In this document: in pieces, positions 7,220-14,658 of the stretch | Layout: every line of letters begins with the position of its first letter | How positions within the stretch are numbered: the stretch's first letter is position 1 | Assembly (NCBI GenBank): GCA_036506175.1 | Contig: DASXSE010000053.1 | Coordinates: forward strand, 1-29,429 | Source of the DNA: JAIBJP01 sp036506175 | GTDB lineage: Bacteria > Actinomycetota > Thermoleophilia > Gaiellales > Gaiellaceae | Direction: 5' to 3' | DNA: 29,429 bases | Program-made: the position numbers and the translations under genes | The notes under the pieces: generated by a model | What the model saw: the letters and a program-made list of their open reading frames with translations, nothing else | Databases searched by the model: none | What the model was told of the DNA's origin: nothing

Positions 7220-8145
7220 CGTGATCCGGCCAGCACGCCGACGACGTCGCGCACCGCGTCGGCCGAGCCGGCGAGCTCCGACCGCTCTTCTTCTGAGAGC
7301 TCGAGCTCGACGATCTCTTCGACGCCCGCGGCCCCCAGCTTCACGGGCACGCCCATGTACAGGCCTTCGATCCCATACTCGCCTTCCAGGTACGCGGTGC
7401 AGGGCAGCACGCGTTTCTGGTCGAGTGCGATCGCGTCGACCATCTGCGCCGCCGCCGCTCCCGGCGCATACCACGCCGACGTGCCGAGCAGCTGCACGCA
7501 TTCGCCGCCGCCCTTGCGCGTGCGCTCCACGAGCGCCTCGATTCGCTCGTCGGAAACGAGCTTGCGGAGCGGAATCCCGCCGACCGTCGTCGCCGAAACG
7601 ACGGGGACCATTTGGTCGCCGTGTCCGCCGAGGACGAGTGCCTGGACGTCCTTCGCGGAGGCACCGGTCTCCCAGGCGATGAACGTGCGGAACCTCGCCG
7701 TGTCGAGGATCCCCGCCATCCCGACCACTCGTTCGCGGGGCCAGCCGGAGGTGTCCTTCGCCACGTGGCACATCGCGTCGAGTGGATTCGAGACGACGAC
7801 GAGGACGGCATCCGGGGACTGCTCGGTTGCATCCCTGGTCACGGCAGCGACGATTCCCTCGTTCGTCGTCACGAGGTCGTCGCGGCTCATGTCGCCCGTT
7901 CGCGGGACGCCGGCCGTCACGACGACGATGTCGGAGCCCTCGGTCGCGTCGTACCCGTTCGACCCGACGAGGTTCGGCTCGTAGCCGAGCACCGGCCCGG
8001 CGGAGCTGATGTCGAGGGCCTTGCCCTGGGGGAGTCCCTCTTTGATGTCGACGAGGACGACGTCTGCGTAGTCGCGGCGCGCAATCTCCTGCGCGGCGGT
8101 CGCACCGACGTTTCCAGCGCCGACGACAGTGATCTTCTTTCTCAC
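7216..8145 (-). CDS. mdh: Malate dehydrogenase, LDH-like type
   Basis: A 309-residue NAD-dependent enzyme that interconverts malate and oxaloacetate. Seen: the dinucleotide fold GAGNVG at 9-14 with Asp33 at the end of the second strand (NAD preference); the substrate loop GVPRTGDMSRDD with Arg82 and Arg88, where Arg82 favours the dicarboxylic acid over pyruvate; Asn120 in SNPLDAM; Asp148 and Arg151 in ILDTARF; and the catalytic His175 in GGHGDQMVP. The GTG start at 8145 has an AAGGAGG ribosome-binding site at 8154-8160. The gene follows icd in the same direction after 169 bp, and the PDZ-Lon protease is coupled to its stop codon. Confidence 0.96.
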   Translation of the reverse strand: MRKKITVVGAGNVGATAAQEIARRDYADVVLVDIKEGLPQGKALDISSAGPVLGYEPNLVGSNGYDATEGSDIVVVTAGVPRTGDMSRDDLVTTNEGIVAAVTRDATEQSPDAVLVVVSNPLDAMCHVAKDTSGWPRERVVGMAGILDTARFRTFIAWETGASAKDVQALVLGGHGDQMVPVVSATTVGGIPLRKLVSDERIEALVERTRKGGGECVQLLGTSAWYAPGAAAAQMVDAIALDQKRVLPCTAYLEGEYGIEGLYMGVPVKLGAAGVEEIVELELSEEERSELAGSADAVRDVVGVLAGSR

Positions 8146-8170
8146 GCCCCTGGCCTCCTTCGGCTTCGGC

Positions 8171-8193
8171 TCGGCGGAGCCGGGCTCCGCCGA
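8171..8193 (-). other. Strong hairpin just upstream of mdh
   Basis: A 10-bp perfect inverted repeat, TCGGCGGAGC at 8171-8180 and GCTCCGCCGA at 8184-8193, with loop CGG. On the minus strand it lies in the icd-mdh gap about 10 nt upstream of the mdh ribosome-binding site. No T-run follows. It could be a partial terminator after icd, an mRNA-stabilising hairpin or a repeat relic. The rest of the 169-bp gap is GC-rich with no gene that I can support. Confidence 0.5.
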
Positions 8194-8314
8194 AGGATGA
8201 CGCCGCTGGCCGCACGATGCTGCGCTCGCGACGCCTCGCCGTACCTCGTTCGTCCTGTCTCGGCGCCGCTCGCTTGCCTCGTTTGCCAGCGCCGCCCCAG
8301 AGGCGTGAGAAGGC

Positions 8315-9406
8315 TCACACTCTTACTCCCATCTTGTCGATGACGGCGTCGGCCACGCCGCTCGTGCCCACCGCGCTCGGATCCTCCCGGCTCGCCTTCA
8401 TGTCGTACGTCACCGAGCGGCCCTCCTCGATGACCGCTGCGATCGCGCTCTCGACGCGGGTGGCCGCCTCCCGCTCTTCGAGATGGCGGAGCATCATCAC
8501 TCCGGAGAGCATCATCGCCATCGGATTGACCCGGTTCTGCCCCGTGTACTTGGGCGCGGAACCGTGGGTGGGCTCGAACACCGCTGCGTGGGTGCCGAAG
8601 TTCCCTCCCGGCGCGAGCCCGAGTCCGCCGATGAGCCCTGCACAGAGATCGGAGACGATGTCTCCGTAGAGGTTCGGGCAGACGAGCACGTCGTACTCCT
8701 CCGGCCGCTGGACGAGCTGCATCGAGAGGTTGTCGACGATCCGGTCCTCGAACTCGACGTCCTCGTTCTCGGCTGCGACTTCACGGGCGACGCGCAGGAA
8801 GAGGCCGTCCGTGAACTTCATGATGTTGGCCTTGTGGACGGCCGTGACCTTGCGCCGGCCGTTCTTGCGCGCGTAGTCGAAGGCGAACTCGACGATCCGC
8901 CGCGTGCCGGTGATGGAGATCGGCTTCAGTGAGATGCCCGAGTCGGGGCGAATCTGCGGCTGGCCGCGCTGCTTGACCCAGTCGACGAGATCGCGCGCGT
9001 GGGCGGTGCCTTCCTCGAACTCGATTCCCGCGTAGAGGTCCTCGGTGTTCTCGCGCACGACGACGAGGTCGACGCCCTCGTACCTGGAACGCACCCCTGG
9101 ATAGCTCTTGCAGGGCCGAACCTGCCCATAGAGGTCGAGCGTCTTCCGCAAGGCGACGTTGACGGAGCGGAATCCGGTGCCGACAGGGGTCGTGATCGGT
9201 CCTTTCAGCGCCACTCCGTTCTGCTTGATCGAGTCGAGGACGTGATTGGGAAGAGGGTTGCCCCCGAATTCCTCCATGACGTCCGCGCCAGCCTGCTGAA
9301 CGTCCCATTCGAGCTCTGCGCCGCTCGCTTCGAGCACACGGCGAGTCGCCTCGGCGATTTCGGGCCCCGTCCCGTCGCCGGGGATGAAAGTGACGCGATG
9401 GGCCAT
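8315..9406 (-). CDS. icd: Isocitrate dehydrogenase, probably NADP-linked
   Basis: A 363-residue member of the isocitrate/isopropylmalate dehydrogenase family, which oxidises isocitrate to 2-oxoglutarate. Seen: IPGDGTGPEI near the N terminus, the isocitrate loop FRSVNVALRK with Ser81, Asn83 and Arg87, Arg97, RENTEDLYAGIE with Tyr125, Lys192 in VHKANIMK, and the metal aspartates in NLYGDIVSDL (Asp249, Asp253). The coenzyme loop reads HGSAPKYTGQNRVNP (281-295); Lys286, Tyr287 and Val293 match the residues that select NADP in Escherichia coli, rather than the Asp/Ile of NAD enzymes. The length is that of the short archaeal/mitochondrial-type enzymes. Homoisocitrate or isopropylmalate activity is less likely given the SxNVALR loop. 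It diverges from the citrate synthase gene across 55 bp. Confidence 0.93.
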   Translation of the reverse strand: MAHRVTFIPGDGTGPEIAEATRRVLEASGAELEWDVQQAGADVMEEFGGNPLPNHVLDSIKQNGVALKGPITTPVGTGFRSVNVALRKTLDLYGQVRPCKSYPGVRSRYEGVDLVVVRENTEDLYAGIEFEEGTAHARDLVDWVKQRGQPQIRPDSGISLKPISITGTRRIVEFAFDYARKNGRRKVTAVHKANIMKFTDGLFLRVAREVAAENEDVEFEDRIVDNLSMQLVQRPEEYDVLVCPNLYGDIVSDLCAGLIGGLGLAPGGNFGTHAAVFEPTHGSAPKYTGQNRVNPMAMMLSGVMMLRHLEEREAATRVESAIAAVIEEGRSVTYDMKASREDPSAVGTSGVADAVIDKMGVRV

Positions 9407-9415
9407 CTGCTCTGG

Positions 9416-9421
9416 ACTTTA
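9416..9421 (-). promoter_or_regulatory. Candidate -10 box for icd (near-leaderless)
   Basis: On the minus strand TAAAGT ends 9 nt before the icd ATG, so the predicted leader is 0-3 nt. No Shine-Dalgarno is present. It sits in the 55-bp divergent gap shared with citrate synthase. Confidence 0.45.
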
Positions 9422-9448
9422 GCGAGGCTTGGGCGGAGGGGTTCCGGG

Positions 9449-9454
9449 TAGATT
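9449..9454 (+). promoter_or_regulatory. Candidate -10 box for citrate synthase (leaderless)
   Basis: TAGATT ends 7 nt before the GTG at 9462, the classic leaderless spacing. With the icd box on the other strand it forms a compact divergent promoter pair for two consecutive TCA-cycle steps. Confidence 0.5.
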
Positions 9455-9461
9455 TTGCGCT

Positions 9462-10532
9462 GTGAACGAGTTCAAGCCAGGGCTCGAGGGGGTCGTCGCT
9501 TTCCAAACGGAGATCGCCGAGCCCGACAAGGAAGGCAACGCGCTGCGCTATCGCGGCGTCGACATCGAGGACCTCGTTGGCCACGTGCCGTACGAAAAGG
9601 TCTGGGGGCTCCTCGTCGACGACAGCTTCGAGCCCGGGATGCCGCGGGCCGAGAACATCGACCTGCCCGCGAAGACCGGCAATGCGATGGCTGACCTTCA
9701 GGCGGCGACGGCCGCACTCGCGGGCCAGTGGGACCTCCAGCAGCTGATCGACATCGACGACAGCCAGGCGCGCGACGACCTCGCGCGGCTCTCCGCGACG
9801 ATGATCTCGATCGTCGCCCAGTCGGCGCGCGGACAGGATCGCGTTCCCGACGACGTGGTCTCTCAGGGTGACACCGCCGCCGAGCGCTTCCTCCTGCGCT
9901 GGCGCGGCGAGGCCGACCCGCGACACGTGCGCGCGATCGACTCCTACTGGGTCTCGGCCGCGGAGCATGGCGCGAACGCCTCGACCTTCACCGGCCGGAT
10001 CGTCGCCTCGACCGGAGCCGACTGCGCGGCCGCGATGTCCTCGGCGGTCGGCGCGCTCTCGGGCCCGCTCCACGGCGGCGCCCCGACCCGCGTCCTCAAG
10101 ATGCTCGACGAGGTGGCCGACACCGGCGACGCCTCGCAATACGTGCGCGACCTCCTCGACCGGGGCGAGCGCATCATGGGTTTCGGGCACCGGGTCTACC
10201 GGGCCGAGGATCCGCGCGCGCGCGTCCTCCGGCGCACCGCGCGCGAGCTCGAGTCCCCCCGTGTCGAAGTCGCGGAGGCGCTGGAGCAGGCGGCCCTCGA
10301 GGAGCTGGCCGCGCGCCACCCCGATCGCGTCCTCGCTACGAATGTCGAGTTCTGGTCGGCCGTCGTGCTCGACATCGCCGACATCCCGCCGCCGCTCTTC
10401 CCCGCGCTCTTCGCCTGCGCTCGTGTTGCGGGCTGGTCGGCCCACATCCTCGAGCAGAAGCAATCGGGACGGCTGATTCGGCCCTCGGCCGAGTACGTCG
10501 GGCCTGCATCGCGCTCACTGGAATCCGTTTGA
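9462..10532 (+). CDS. Citrate synthase, citrate synthase 2 type
   Basis: A 356-residue enzyme that condenses oxaloacetate with acetyl-CoA. Seen: LRYRGVDIEDL (28-38), His169 in AEHGANASTF, His204 in SGPLHGG, the catalytic His243 in GFGHRVYR, and a C-terminal ARVAGWSAHILEQKQSGRLIRPSAEYVGP block (split across 320-348) typical of the actinobacterial CitA/citrate synthase 2 group. The usual catalytic aspartate of the NVDFYSG motif is a glutamate here: NVEFWSA, Glu296. The frame extends 33 nt upstream, but the GTG at 9462 is preferred because it lies at leaderless distance from TAGATT. Methylcitrate synthase activity cannot be excluded. Its TGA overlaps the TTG start of the HEAT protein (TTGA). Confidence 0.92.
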   Translation: MNEFKPGLEGVVAFQTEIAEPDKEGNALRYRGVDIEDLVGHVPYEKVWGLLVDDSFEPGMPRAENIDLPAKTGNAMADLQAATAALAGQWDLQQLIDIDDSQARDDLARLSATMISIVAQSARGQDRVPDDVVSQGDTAAERFLLRWRGEADPRHVRAIDSYWVSAAEHGANASTFTGRIVASTGADCAAAMSSAVGALSGPLHGGAPTRVLKMLDEVADTGDASQYVRDLLDRGERIMGFGHRVYRAEDPRARVLRRTARELESPRVEVAEALEQAALEELAARHPDRVLATNVEFWSAVVLDIADIPPPLFPALFACARVAGWSAHILEQKQSGRLIRPSAEYVGPASRSLESV

Positions 10533-11014
10533 CGCTCGCCGAAGCAGCCGCGCGCGCCGCGAATCTCACCGACGAGCGCGCGCTCGCCGACCTGCGTCGG
10601 GAGGTGGCGGACGACCTCGAGGCCGCCGCGCGAAGTCGCGACTACCGCGAACGGGCCGTCGCCTATCGCGCGATCGGCCAGCTCCGCTTCAACCAGAAGA
10701 CCGAGCTTCTCCGCCGCGGGTTGGAGGACGAGAGCCCGGCGTGCCGCGGCTCGGCTCTGCTCTCCCTCGAGCTTCTGTCACGAGACCACCCTGGACTCGT
10801 CAATTCGAGCCGCGCGCTCCTACACAGTCTCGCGAATGACGATCCCAACCAGGCCGTCCGCCGCCTGGCCGTCATGTGCCTGAAGAACGGCTCGCCGACA
10901 GCGGACACGCTCACGCTCCTGGCTCATCTGGGCGACGAATCCGACGAGAAGGATCTGCGCGCTACCGCAACGGCAGTGCACAGGGCGCTGAAGAAGAAGT
11001 CGGCTGTCCGCTAG
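10529..11014 (+). CDS. HEAT-repeat-like alpha-helical protein
   Basis: A 161-residue soluble, Leu/Ala/Arg-rich protein made of helix pairs, with stretches such as YRERAVAYRAIGQLRF, RRGLEDESPACRGSALLSLELL and DPNQAVRRLAVMCLKNG that fit about three HEAT or armadillo-type repeats. It starts with TTG overlapping the citrate synthase stop codon by 4 nt (TTGA), so it is probably made from that mRNA by coupled translation. Such small repeat proteins usually bind a partner protein; no catalytic motif is visible. The 3' end overlaps the convergent small gene by 3 nt. Confidence 0.75.
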   Translation: MTLAEAAARAANLTDERALADLRREVADDLEAAARSRDYRERAVAYRAIGQLRFNQKTELLRRGLEDESPACRGSALLSLELLSRDHPGLVNSSRALLHSLANDDPNQAVRRLAVMCLKNGSPTADTLTLLAHLGDESDEKDLRATATAVHRALKKKSAVR

Positions 11015-11181
11015 ATGCCGCAGCCGCACGTTCCCCCGCGGCGCTCGCGTCCACAGGCGGGGCAACGGACTGGACGGCGAAGCTCGAGCATGCTCAGACG
11101 GGTGGCGAGCCAGACCATCGCAAGGGAAAGGCCTGCGCCGACGCTCAAAGCTCCCAAGATGTTCGGGTCGATGTCAGTCAT
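11011..11181 (-). CDS. 56-aa membrane protein with zinc-ribbon-like tail
   Basis: A short ATG frame encoding MTDIDPNILGALSVGAGLSL then AMVWLATRLSMLELRR, followed by CPACGRERRGGTCGCGI. It has one hydrophobic segment (residues 9-28) and a C-terminal C40xxC43-x8-C52xC54 cluster that looks like a minimal zinc ribbon. An AAGGAA sequence 12 nt upstream may serve as a weak ribosome-binding site. It lies directly downstream of the second Xer recombinase (15 nt) on the same strand and is convergent with the HEAT gene, overlapping its stop codon. The frame on the opposite strand here looks like a shadow. No family assigned; a membrane-tethered metal-binding or adaptor peptide is an inference. Confidence 0.65.
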   Translation of the reverse strand: MTDIDPNILGALSVGAGLSLAMVWLATRLSMLELRRPVRCPACGRERRGGTCGCGI

Positions 11182-11196
11182 GGTGATGTCGGTTCC

Positions 11197-12129
11197 TTAA
11201 CGTCTACGGCGCGCGTGTGGGTGCGCTGAGTAGTACGTGTCACGCCTTCGGCGGTCTGAAACATGGGTATAGAGCTCGGTTGTCCCGAGGTCGGCGTGTC
11301 CCAGCATTTCCTGGACGCTGCGCAGGTCCGCGCCGCCTTCGAGCAGGTGAGTGGCGAAGGAGTGGCGCAGGATGTGGGGGTGCACACGCTGCGGGTCGAG
11401 CCCGGCCTTCTCGGCTAGGCGCCGCAGGATCAGGAACGCTCCGGCGCGCGTGAGCGCTCCCCCGTGGGCGTTGAGGAAAAGGTCCGGCCGATGGCGCCGG
11501 TCGAGGTAGGGACGTCCGCGGGAGAGGTAGCGGCGCAGCGCCTCGACCGCCTCGCGGCCGAGCGGGACGATGCGCTCCTTGTCTCCCTTGCCGATGCAGC
11601 GGACCAGGCGACTCTCGAGGTCGACGCCGCCGCGCTCGAGGCCGACCGCCTCGCTGACACGCAGGCCGCCACCGTAGAGGAGCTCGACCAGAGCGCGGTC
11701 TCGAAGGGCGCGCGGCGTCGTTCCGTTGGCGGCGCCGATGAGCCGCTCGACCTCAGCGGGGGAAAGTGTGCGGGGAAGTCGCGGAAGCCGCCGAGGCAGC
11801 TCGACCTCGACCGCAGGGTTGTCTTGCCGCACACCGAGAAGGGCGAGGTGCCGGTAGAAGGCACGCGCGGCCGCGGCACGTCGGGCGATCGAGCTCGGCG
11901 CCTGTCCGCGGGCGCGCAGGTCGGCCAGCCAGGTCTGGATGTCGTTCGAGCTTGCCTCGGTCGGTGCTTTGCCAAGGAATGCGCTCAGGTCGGCGAGGTC
12001 GCGCCTGTAGGCGTCGACGGTCCGCGGGGCCCGCCGGGCCGCGAGGAGCGCGAGGAATCCCGTGACGTTGGGATCAGGCTCGCGGGTGGGAGCGGTCGTA
12101 GACCTTGCGAAGTCTTTTGGCGTCGACAT
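11197..12129 (-). CDS. xerD: Tyrosine recombinase, XerD-like
   Basis: A site-specific recombinase, 310 residues with the start chosen. The N-terminal SAM-like DNA-binding domain covers about 21-110 and the catalytic domain about 120-310. Catalytic residues: Arg157 (GGGLRVSE), Lys184 (GKGDKER), His252 and Arg255 (HPHILRHSFATHLL), His278 (EMLGHADLGTT) and Tyr287 (ELYTHV). In the frame there is no ATG, GTG, TTG or CTG between residue 2 and the conserved N terminus, so I use the ATG at 12129, which makes the gene overlap the upstream recombinase by 56 nt. Likely roles: chromosome dimer resolution at dif, or a dedicated pair for another site. Two recombinases in tandem, no phage genes nearby. Confidence 0.88.
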   Translation of the reverse strand: MSTPKDFARSTTAPTREPDPNVTGFLALLAARRAPRTVDAYRRDLADLSAFLGKAPTEASSNDIQTWLADLRARGQAPSSIARRAAAARAFYRHLALLGVRQDNPAVEVELPRRLPRLPRTLSPAEVERLIGAANGTTPRALRDRALVELLYGGGLRVSEAVGLERGGVDLESRLVRCIGKGDKERIVPLGREAVEALRRYLSRGRPYLDRRHRPDLFLNAHGGALTRAGAFLILRRLAEKAGLDPQRVHPHILRHSFATHLLEGGADLRSVQEMLGHADLGTTELYTHVSDRRRRDTYYSAHPHARRRR

Positions 12130-12982
12130 GGCTGTAGATCTGGGTGGTCGAGAGGGAGGAGTGGCCGAGGAGCTCCTGGATCGTCCGCAGGTCGGCGCCG
12201 CCTTCCAGCAAATGAGTCGCGAAGGCATGGCGCAGCCGGTGCGGATTTGGGAGCAGGCGGCGGAGCGTGGACGTCTCCAGCGGTTTGCCGCGCGTCGAGA
12301 GGAAAAGAGTGTCGATCGCGCCCCGGGCGAGAGCAGGGCGGCCCTCTTCGAGATACCGGCGCAGGTGGTACGCAGCTTCCTCCCCGAGAGGCACCGCACG
12401 CTCCTTGCCCCCCTTCCCGTGGACGAGGAGCGCCTCCTGCTCGAAGTCGACGTCCTCAAGACGGAGGTCGACGGCCTCCTGGGCGCGCAAGCCGGCCGAG
12501 TAGACGAGCTCGAAGAGAGCACAGTTGCGAAGGGCGAGCGGGCCGCTGCCCTGAAGCGCCTCCAGGAGTGCGTCCGCCTCTTCCGGGCTCGGCGCGTGTG
12601 GAAGCCTGCGCCGGCGGCGGCCTGACATGGGCAGATCCGGAACGCGTGCGGGCCCGAGGGTGGCCCGCAGCAACGAGCGCACAGCGGCCAGCTTGCGCGC
12701 GAGCGTCGTGTCCGAGAGCTTGCGCGGATTGCGACCCGGGCGGTCCGCTCCCAGCTCGGCGGCGTACTCGGCAAAGGCGCGCGTGTCGAAGGAGTCGAGG
12801 TCGAGGCCGCGGCGGCGAAGCCACGCCGCAAACTGCTCGAGGTCGATCCGGTAGGCACGACGCGTCGACGCCGACAGTGCGGGGCTCGCGAGGAAGCGTT
12901 CGATGGCAGCGTTCGCGTCCACGTCAGGCATTTCCGCCTTCGGGGTGGGCTTCCTGCCGCCTGGCGTAGTACCTTTGGCCAC
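12074..12982 (-). CDS. xerC: Tyrosine recombinase, XerC-like
   Basis: The first of the tandem pair, 302 residues from a GTG at 12982; an ATG at 12931 (residue 18, preceded by AAGGCGG) is an alternative that would leave room for a promoter. Catalytic residues: Arg166 (SAGLRAQEA), Lys193 (GKGGKER), His248 and Arg251 (PHRLRHAFATHLL), His274 and Tyr283 (QIYSHVD). Between LFLSTRGKPLETSTL and NPHRLRH it is about 12 residues shorter than Escherichia coli XerC, losing most of a helix, but all catalytic residues are in register and the frame is intact. It ends HPRA and overlaps the second recombinase. The divergent cyclase-like gene begins only 23 bp away. Confidence 0.88.
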   Translation of the reverse strand: MAKGTTPGGRKPTPKAEMPDVDANAAIERFLASPALSASTRRAYRIDLEQFAAWLRRRGLDLDSFDTRAFAEYAAELGADRPGRNPRKLSDTTLARKLAAVRSLLRATLGPARVPDLPMSGRRRRRLPHAPSPEEADALLEALQGSGPLALRNCALFELVYSAGLRAQEAVDLRLEDVDFEQEALLVHGKGGKERAVPLGEEAAYHLRRYLEEGRPALARGAIDTLFLSTRGKPLETSTLRRLLPNPHRLRHAFATHLLEGGADLRTIQELLGHSSLSTTQIYSHVDAKRLRKVYDRSHPRA

Positions 12983-13005
12983 AAGACTGCGTCAGGAGAT
13001 CGCGG

Positions 13006-14616
13006 ATGCCTGAGCTCCCAAGTGGGACGGTCACTTTCCTGTTCACGGACATCGAGGGCTCGACGCGGCTGCTGAAGAGCCTCGGGGACCGGTACGGGGA
13101 GGCCCTTGCGGAGCACCAGCGCCTACTACGCGCCGCAGTCGAGGAGCACGGAGGGCAGGAGATCGACACTCAAGGCGACGCCTTCTTCGTCGCCTTCCGG
13201 CGGGCGAAGGACGCAGTGTCCGCGGCGATCGCCGCGCAGAGCGCGCTGGCCGATCACCCCTGGCCGAACAGCGAGACGTTACGGGTTCGGATGGGCATCC
13301 ACACCGCAGAGCCGTCCGTCGGTGAGGAGCGCTACATCGGCCTGGGCGTCCATCGCGCCGCTCGGTTGTGCGCTGCCGGGCACGGCGGCCAGATTCTTCT
13401 CTCGGGCGCGACCCGCGAGCTCGTCGAAGAGGAGCTTCCCGCCGGCATCGAGCTGCGAGACCTCGGCGAGCATCGGCTGAAGGATCTCGACCGCCCCGAG
13501 CACATCTTTCAGCTCATCGAGGACGGACGGACTGCCGCGTTCCCACCCCTCAAGACGCTGGCCGCCCAGCCTGGGGAGGCGACGCCCTTTGCCGGTCGCG
13601 AAGGAGAGTTGGCCGCCGCAGCCCAAGCCGCCGTCCGACCGCGCGTGCTCCGCAGCCGACGGGTGCTGATCGGCGTCATCGCCCTCTCTTTCGTCGCGGC
13701 CGCGATCGTCGCCGTCTTCCTCGCAAGAGGAGGCGACTCGGCCGTTGAAGTCGTGCCGAACTCCCTTGCTGTGATCGACCCCGGGGCCGACCATGTGACC
13801 GACGACATCAAGATCCCCGCTGAGAGTCCTGGGCCCATCGATTTCGCTGGCCACAAGCTCTGGGTCTTGAACCGCGGGAGCTTCACCGTGACGGTGATCG
13901 ACGCGAAAACCCGCGGCCTGCTCGACACGTTCGGGCTAAGCGTGGGCGAGGGATATCCAAACGGGCTTGCGGCCGACTCAGGCGGCGTGTGGGTGACGGG
14001 GTCCAACTCGGGTGTCGTCACGTGGTACAGCGGCAACCTCAACCAATCGGTCCAGGTCGCTCCGGAGGCCTACGGGCTCGGAACAGGCAGCGAGCTTGCA
14101 CGAGAGGGCCAAGACCTGTGGGTGACCGGCATCCTGCCGCCTCTCGTCGCCCGGGTCGATATCAGCGGTTTCAGCCCGCACGTCCTCTTTCGGCTACCTC
14201 TCGACAGGCCGCCGACGGCTTTAGCGGTGGGTGGTGGATACGCCTTCGTCGGCGACAACGCCGGTCGACTCGTTCGTGTCGACCCCGTCACGAAGGAGAC
14301 TCGAGTGGACTCACTGCATGGCCGAATCCAGGACATTGCGGTCGCGGGTGGCTCCGTGTGGGTCATTACGGACGAGCAAAAGCTCCTGCGTCTGTCCCCG
14401 GGATCGCTCACTGTGTCGGCTTCCACGGATCTTCCCGATCCACCGACAGCGGTGGCAGTTGGCGCCGGTGCGGTGTGGGTCGCAAGCGCGAGCGCGGGGA
14501 CGGTCACCAGGGTCGATCCGCAGTCGCGGCAGGTCGTGAAGACGATCGCGGTCGGCCACAGGCCGCAGGGAATCGTCGCTGCAGACGGTCTCGTCTGGGT
14601 GACCGTGCGGAGTTAG
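13006..14616 (+). CDS. Class III adenylate cyclase-like domain, TM segment and beta-propeller
   Basis: A 536-residue protein. Residues 7-170 are a class III nucleotide cyclase homology domain: TFLFTDIEGSTRL with metal ligand Asp15, QGDAFFVAF with Asp58, and GLGVHRAARL, where the transition-state Asn is His116 while Arg120 is kept. Residues 181-201 contain PFAGREGELAA, resembling the start of the P-loop module that follows such domains in relatives, here cut off. One membrane helix lies at 219-240. The remaining ~290 residues form about six to seven beta-propeller blades of YVTN/NHL type (repeated GGVWVTGS, DLWVTG, GSVWVITD, GAVWVASA). The cyclase side should be cytoplasmic and the propeller outside. 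It may sense a ligand or protein and signal inward; enzymatic activity is uncertain. Start has a CAGGAGAT ribosome-binding site at 12993-13000. Confidence 0.87.
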   Translation: MPELPSGTVTFLFTDIEGSTRLLKSLGDRYGEALAEHQRLLRAAVEEHGGQEIDTQGDAFFVAFRRAKDAVSAAIAAQSALADHPWPNSETLRVRMGIHTAEPSVGEERYIGLGVHRAARLCAAGHGGQILLSGATRELVEEELPAGIELRDLGEHRLKDLDRPEHIFQLIEDGRTAAFPPLKTLAAQPGEATPFAGREGELAAAAQAAVRPRVLRSRRVLIGVIALSFVAAAIVAVFLARGGDSAVEVVPNSLAVIDPGADHVTDDIKIPAESPGPIDFAGHKLWVLNRGSFTVTVIDAKTRGLLDTFGLSVGEGYPNGLAADSGGVWVTGSNSGVVTWYSGNLNQSVQVAPEAYGLGTGSELAREGQDLWVTGILPPLVARVDISGFSPHVLFRLPLDRPPTALAVGGGYAFVGDNAGRLVRVDPVTKETRVDSLHGRIQDIAVAGGSVWVITDEQKLLRLSPGSLTVSASTDLPDPPTAVAVGAGAVWVASASAGTVTRVDPQSRQVVKTIAVGHRPQGIVAADGLVWVTVRS

Positions 14617-14641
14617 CTGACGGCATTCAGGGAATGACGCG

Positions 14642-14647
14642 TACGAT
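14642..14647 (+). promoter_or_regulatory. Candidate -10 box for pckA
   Basis: TACGAT lies 11 nt before the ATG at 14659, in the 42-bp gap after the cyclase-like gene, and there is no Shine-Dalgarno. A short-leader transcript of about 4-5 nt is predicted. No clear -35. Confidence 0.35.
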
Positions 14648-14658
14648 AAGCGCGGCTC

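Noticed and set aside
8205..8310. Possible second copy of the 1114-1279 intergenic element
   Set aside because: Only short matches (CGTCCTG, CTTGCCT) could be aligned by eye; too weak in GC-rich DNA.
8781..10463. 560-codon minus-strand frame over icd and citrate synthase
   Set aside because: Contains shadow sequence of both genes and no recognisable domain.
11464..12969. 501-codon plus-strand frame opposite the recombinases
   Set aside because: Composition is that of a shadow; both recombinases on the other strand have complete catalytic motifs.
11197..14616. Prophage or integrative element around the recombinases
   Set aside because: No other phage or conjugation gene, no direct-repeat attachment sites seen, and neighbours look chromosomal.
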